A stretch of DNA of 24,995 nt from Acidimicrobiia bacterium UBA4744 (GTDB lineage Bacteria > Actinomycetota > Acidimicrobiia > Spongiisociales > UBA4744), in the NCBI GenBank assembly GCA_002403855.1, contig DHIO01000048.1, positions 138,254 to 163,248 of the forward strand, in the 5' to 3' direction. Positions 24,351 through 24,995 of this stretch are shown here, in pieces. Made by a program: the position numbers and the translations under genes. Each line of letters opens with the position of its first letter. The stretch's first letter is position 1. The notes beneath the pieces were generated by a model, which was not told the DNA's origin, did no database searches, and saw only the letters and a program-made list of their open reading frames with translations.

Positions 24351-24995
24351 CTACAGGAGGCCGCTCTTCACCGTGTGCCAGTAGATCCGGTTGAAAGCCC
24401 AGGTCGCGAAGTGCCAGAAACGATTGGCGCGCATGGGTTTGGGTGGACGGTCGTAGTCGAATACGAGCACCGTGGCCTTGCCTCCTCCCACCTCCAACGG
24501 GTAGATCACGAGTCCCCGGTAGCGCGTCCGGACCGGGTTCGGGACCCGGTCTTCCACGGAAGCAATGATCTGTTCGGCCACGCGCGGAGCCTCGAAGTGG
24601 GCGGTCGATCCGTTCTTGGAAGTGGGGAGATTGCTGGCATCGCCCACTACGAAGACGTCTTTGGTTCCCCGGACGGCCAGGGTTCGCGGGTCGGCTCGTA
24701 TCCAACCTCGGGAGTCGCCGAGGCCTGAGGAGACGGCGATGGCGGCCCCGCGGTTGGGGGGGATACTGACGGCGAGGTCGAACGGCGCCACTTCACCTCG
24801 TCGGGACACGAGAGCATCACCTTGGACCCGTTCCAGGTCGAAACCGGTGCGGACCGCAATGCCGGCTCTTGCGAAGTATCCGGCGACCAGGTCGGTCACC
24901 GTCACGATCGGAACCACCCGATCGATCGGCGAGAGGAACGTGATCGTGGTGTGATCTCGAACGTTGCGTTTCCGGAGGTATTCCTCGACGAGAAG
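24351..24995 (-). CDS. Second SQR-like FAD oxidoreductase, C-terminal part only
   Basis: The last 214 residues of a flavoprotein whose start lies beyond the window; the frame is open to the edge and stops at TAG 24353-24351. It shares clear landmarks with the complete SQR next door: VSIPPNRGA (IPLNMGA there), DVFVVGDASNLPTSKNGSTAHF (FALGDAAALPTSKAGSVAHF there) and a closing aromatic segment HFATWAFNRIYW. It is thus a paralogue. At the position of SQR Cys335 the sequence reads GLVIYPLEVGGGK, without cysteine, and the visible part contains no cysteine at all. It is therefore probably not a standard sulfide oxidase; another quinone or NADH substrate is possible. It lies upstream of the regulator on the same strand with a 120-base gap. 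Confidence 0.85.
   Translation of the reverse strand, partial: LLVEEYLRKRNVRDHTTITFLSPIDRVVPIVTVTDLVAGYFARAGIAVRTGFDLERVQGDALVSRRGEVAPFDLAVSIPPNRGAAIAVSSGLGDSRGWIRADPRTLAVRGTKDVFVVGDASNLPTSKNGSTAHFEAPRVAEQIIASVEDRVPNPVRTRYRGLVIYPLEVGGGKATVLVFDYDRPPKPMRANRFWHFATWAFNRIYWHTVKSGLL

Overview
The window looks like a chromosomal segment of a high-GC actinobacterium. GTG/TTG starts are frequent, several starts carry no Shine-Dalgarno but sit just behind a TAnnnT hexamer (a leaderless pattern), and the solute-binding lipoprotein has a Thr-rich linker of the kind I associate with Acidimicrobiia-like lineages. The class assignment is inference; no rRNA, tRNA or phylogenetic marker is present. I saw no insertion sequence, integrase or CRISPR array.

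Layout. 1-230: the 5' end of a membrane-anchored protein of unknown function (minus strand). 531-6216: a complete peptide/oligopeptide-type (Dpp/Opp) ABC importer operon in the order binding protein, two permeases, two ATPases, with overlapping starts and stops. 6209-7429: a secreted, probably beta-propeller protein on the opposite strand, overlapping the last ATPase tail-to-tail. 7563-9278: AceK, the isocitrate dehydrogenase kinase/phosphatase, behind a leader with three short inverted repeats. 9503-10642 (minus): a single-step mannosylglycerate synthase of family GT78, which makes a compatible solute. 10716-10995: a cupin gene split by a frameshift. 11115-13859: a GNAT acetyltransferase fused to an ADP-forming acyl-CoA synthetase that keeps the phosphoryl-carrying His. 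14009-15817: a B12-binding radical SAM enzyme of unknown function, preceded by a tiny Cys-containing ORF. 15859-20444 (minus): pyruvate:ferredoxin oxidoreductase (nifJ) translationally coupled to a dihydroorotate-dehydrogenase-like flavoprotein. 20587-24230 (minus): a sulfur gene cluster, reading HTH-PocR regulator, sulfide:quinone oxidoreductase-like flavoprotein, DUF1641 protein, TusE/DsrC-like carrier, DsrE2-like protein. 24351-24995 (minus, partial): a second SQR-like flavoprotein that lacks cysteines in the visible part.

How the genes may work together (inference). PFOR makes acetyl-CoA and reduced ferredoxin. The ADP-forming synthetase could convert acetyl-CoA to acetate plus ATP, or run in reverse, and its GNAT domain may acetylate proteins. 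AceK would set the split of isocitrate between the TCA cycle and the glyoxylate shunt. This suggests an organism that uses peptides or organic acids and can live with little oxygen. The sulfur cluster adds membrane-linked sulfide or persulfide oxidation with a cytoplasmic persulfide relay, possibly switched by a PocR-type sensor. Mannosylglycerate points to heat or salt stress.

The least explained parts are the PocR-SQR-DUF1641-TusE-DsrE2 cluster with its repeat-bearing upstream region, the radical SAM gene with its upstream mini-ORF, and the frameshifted cupin.
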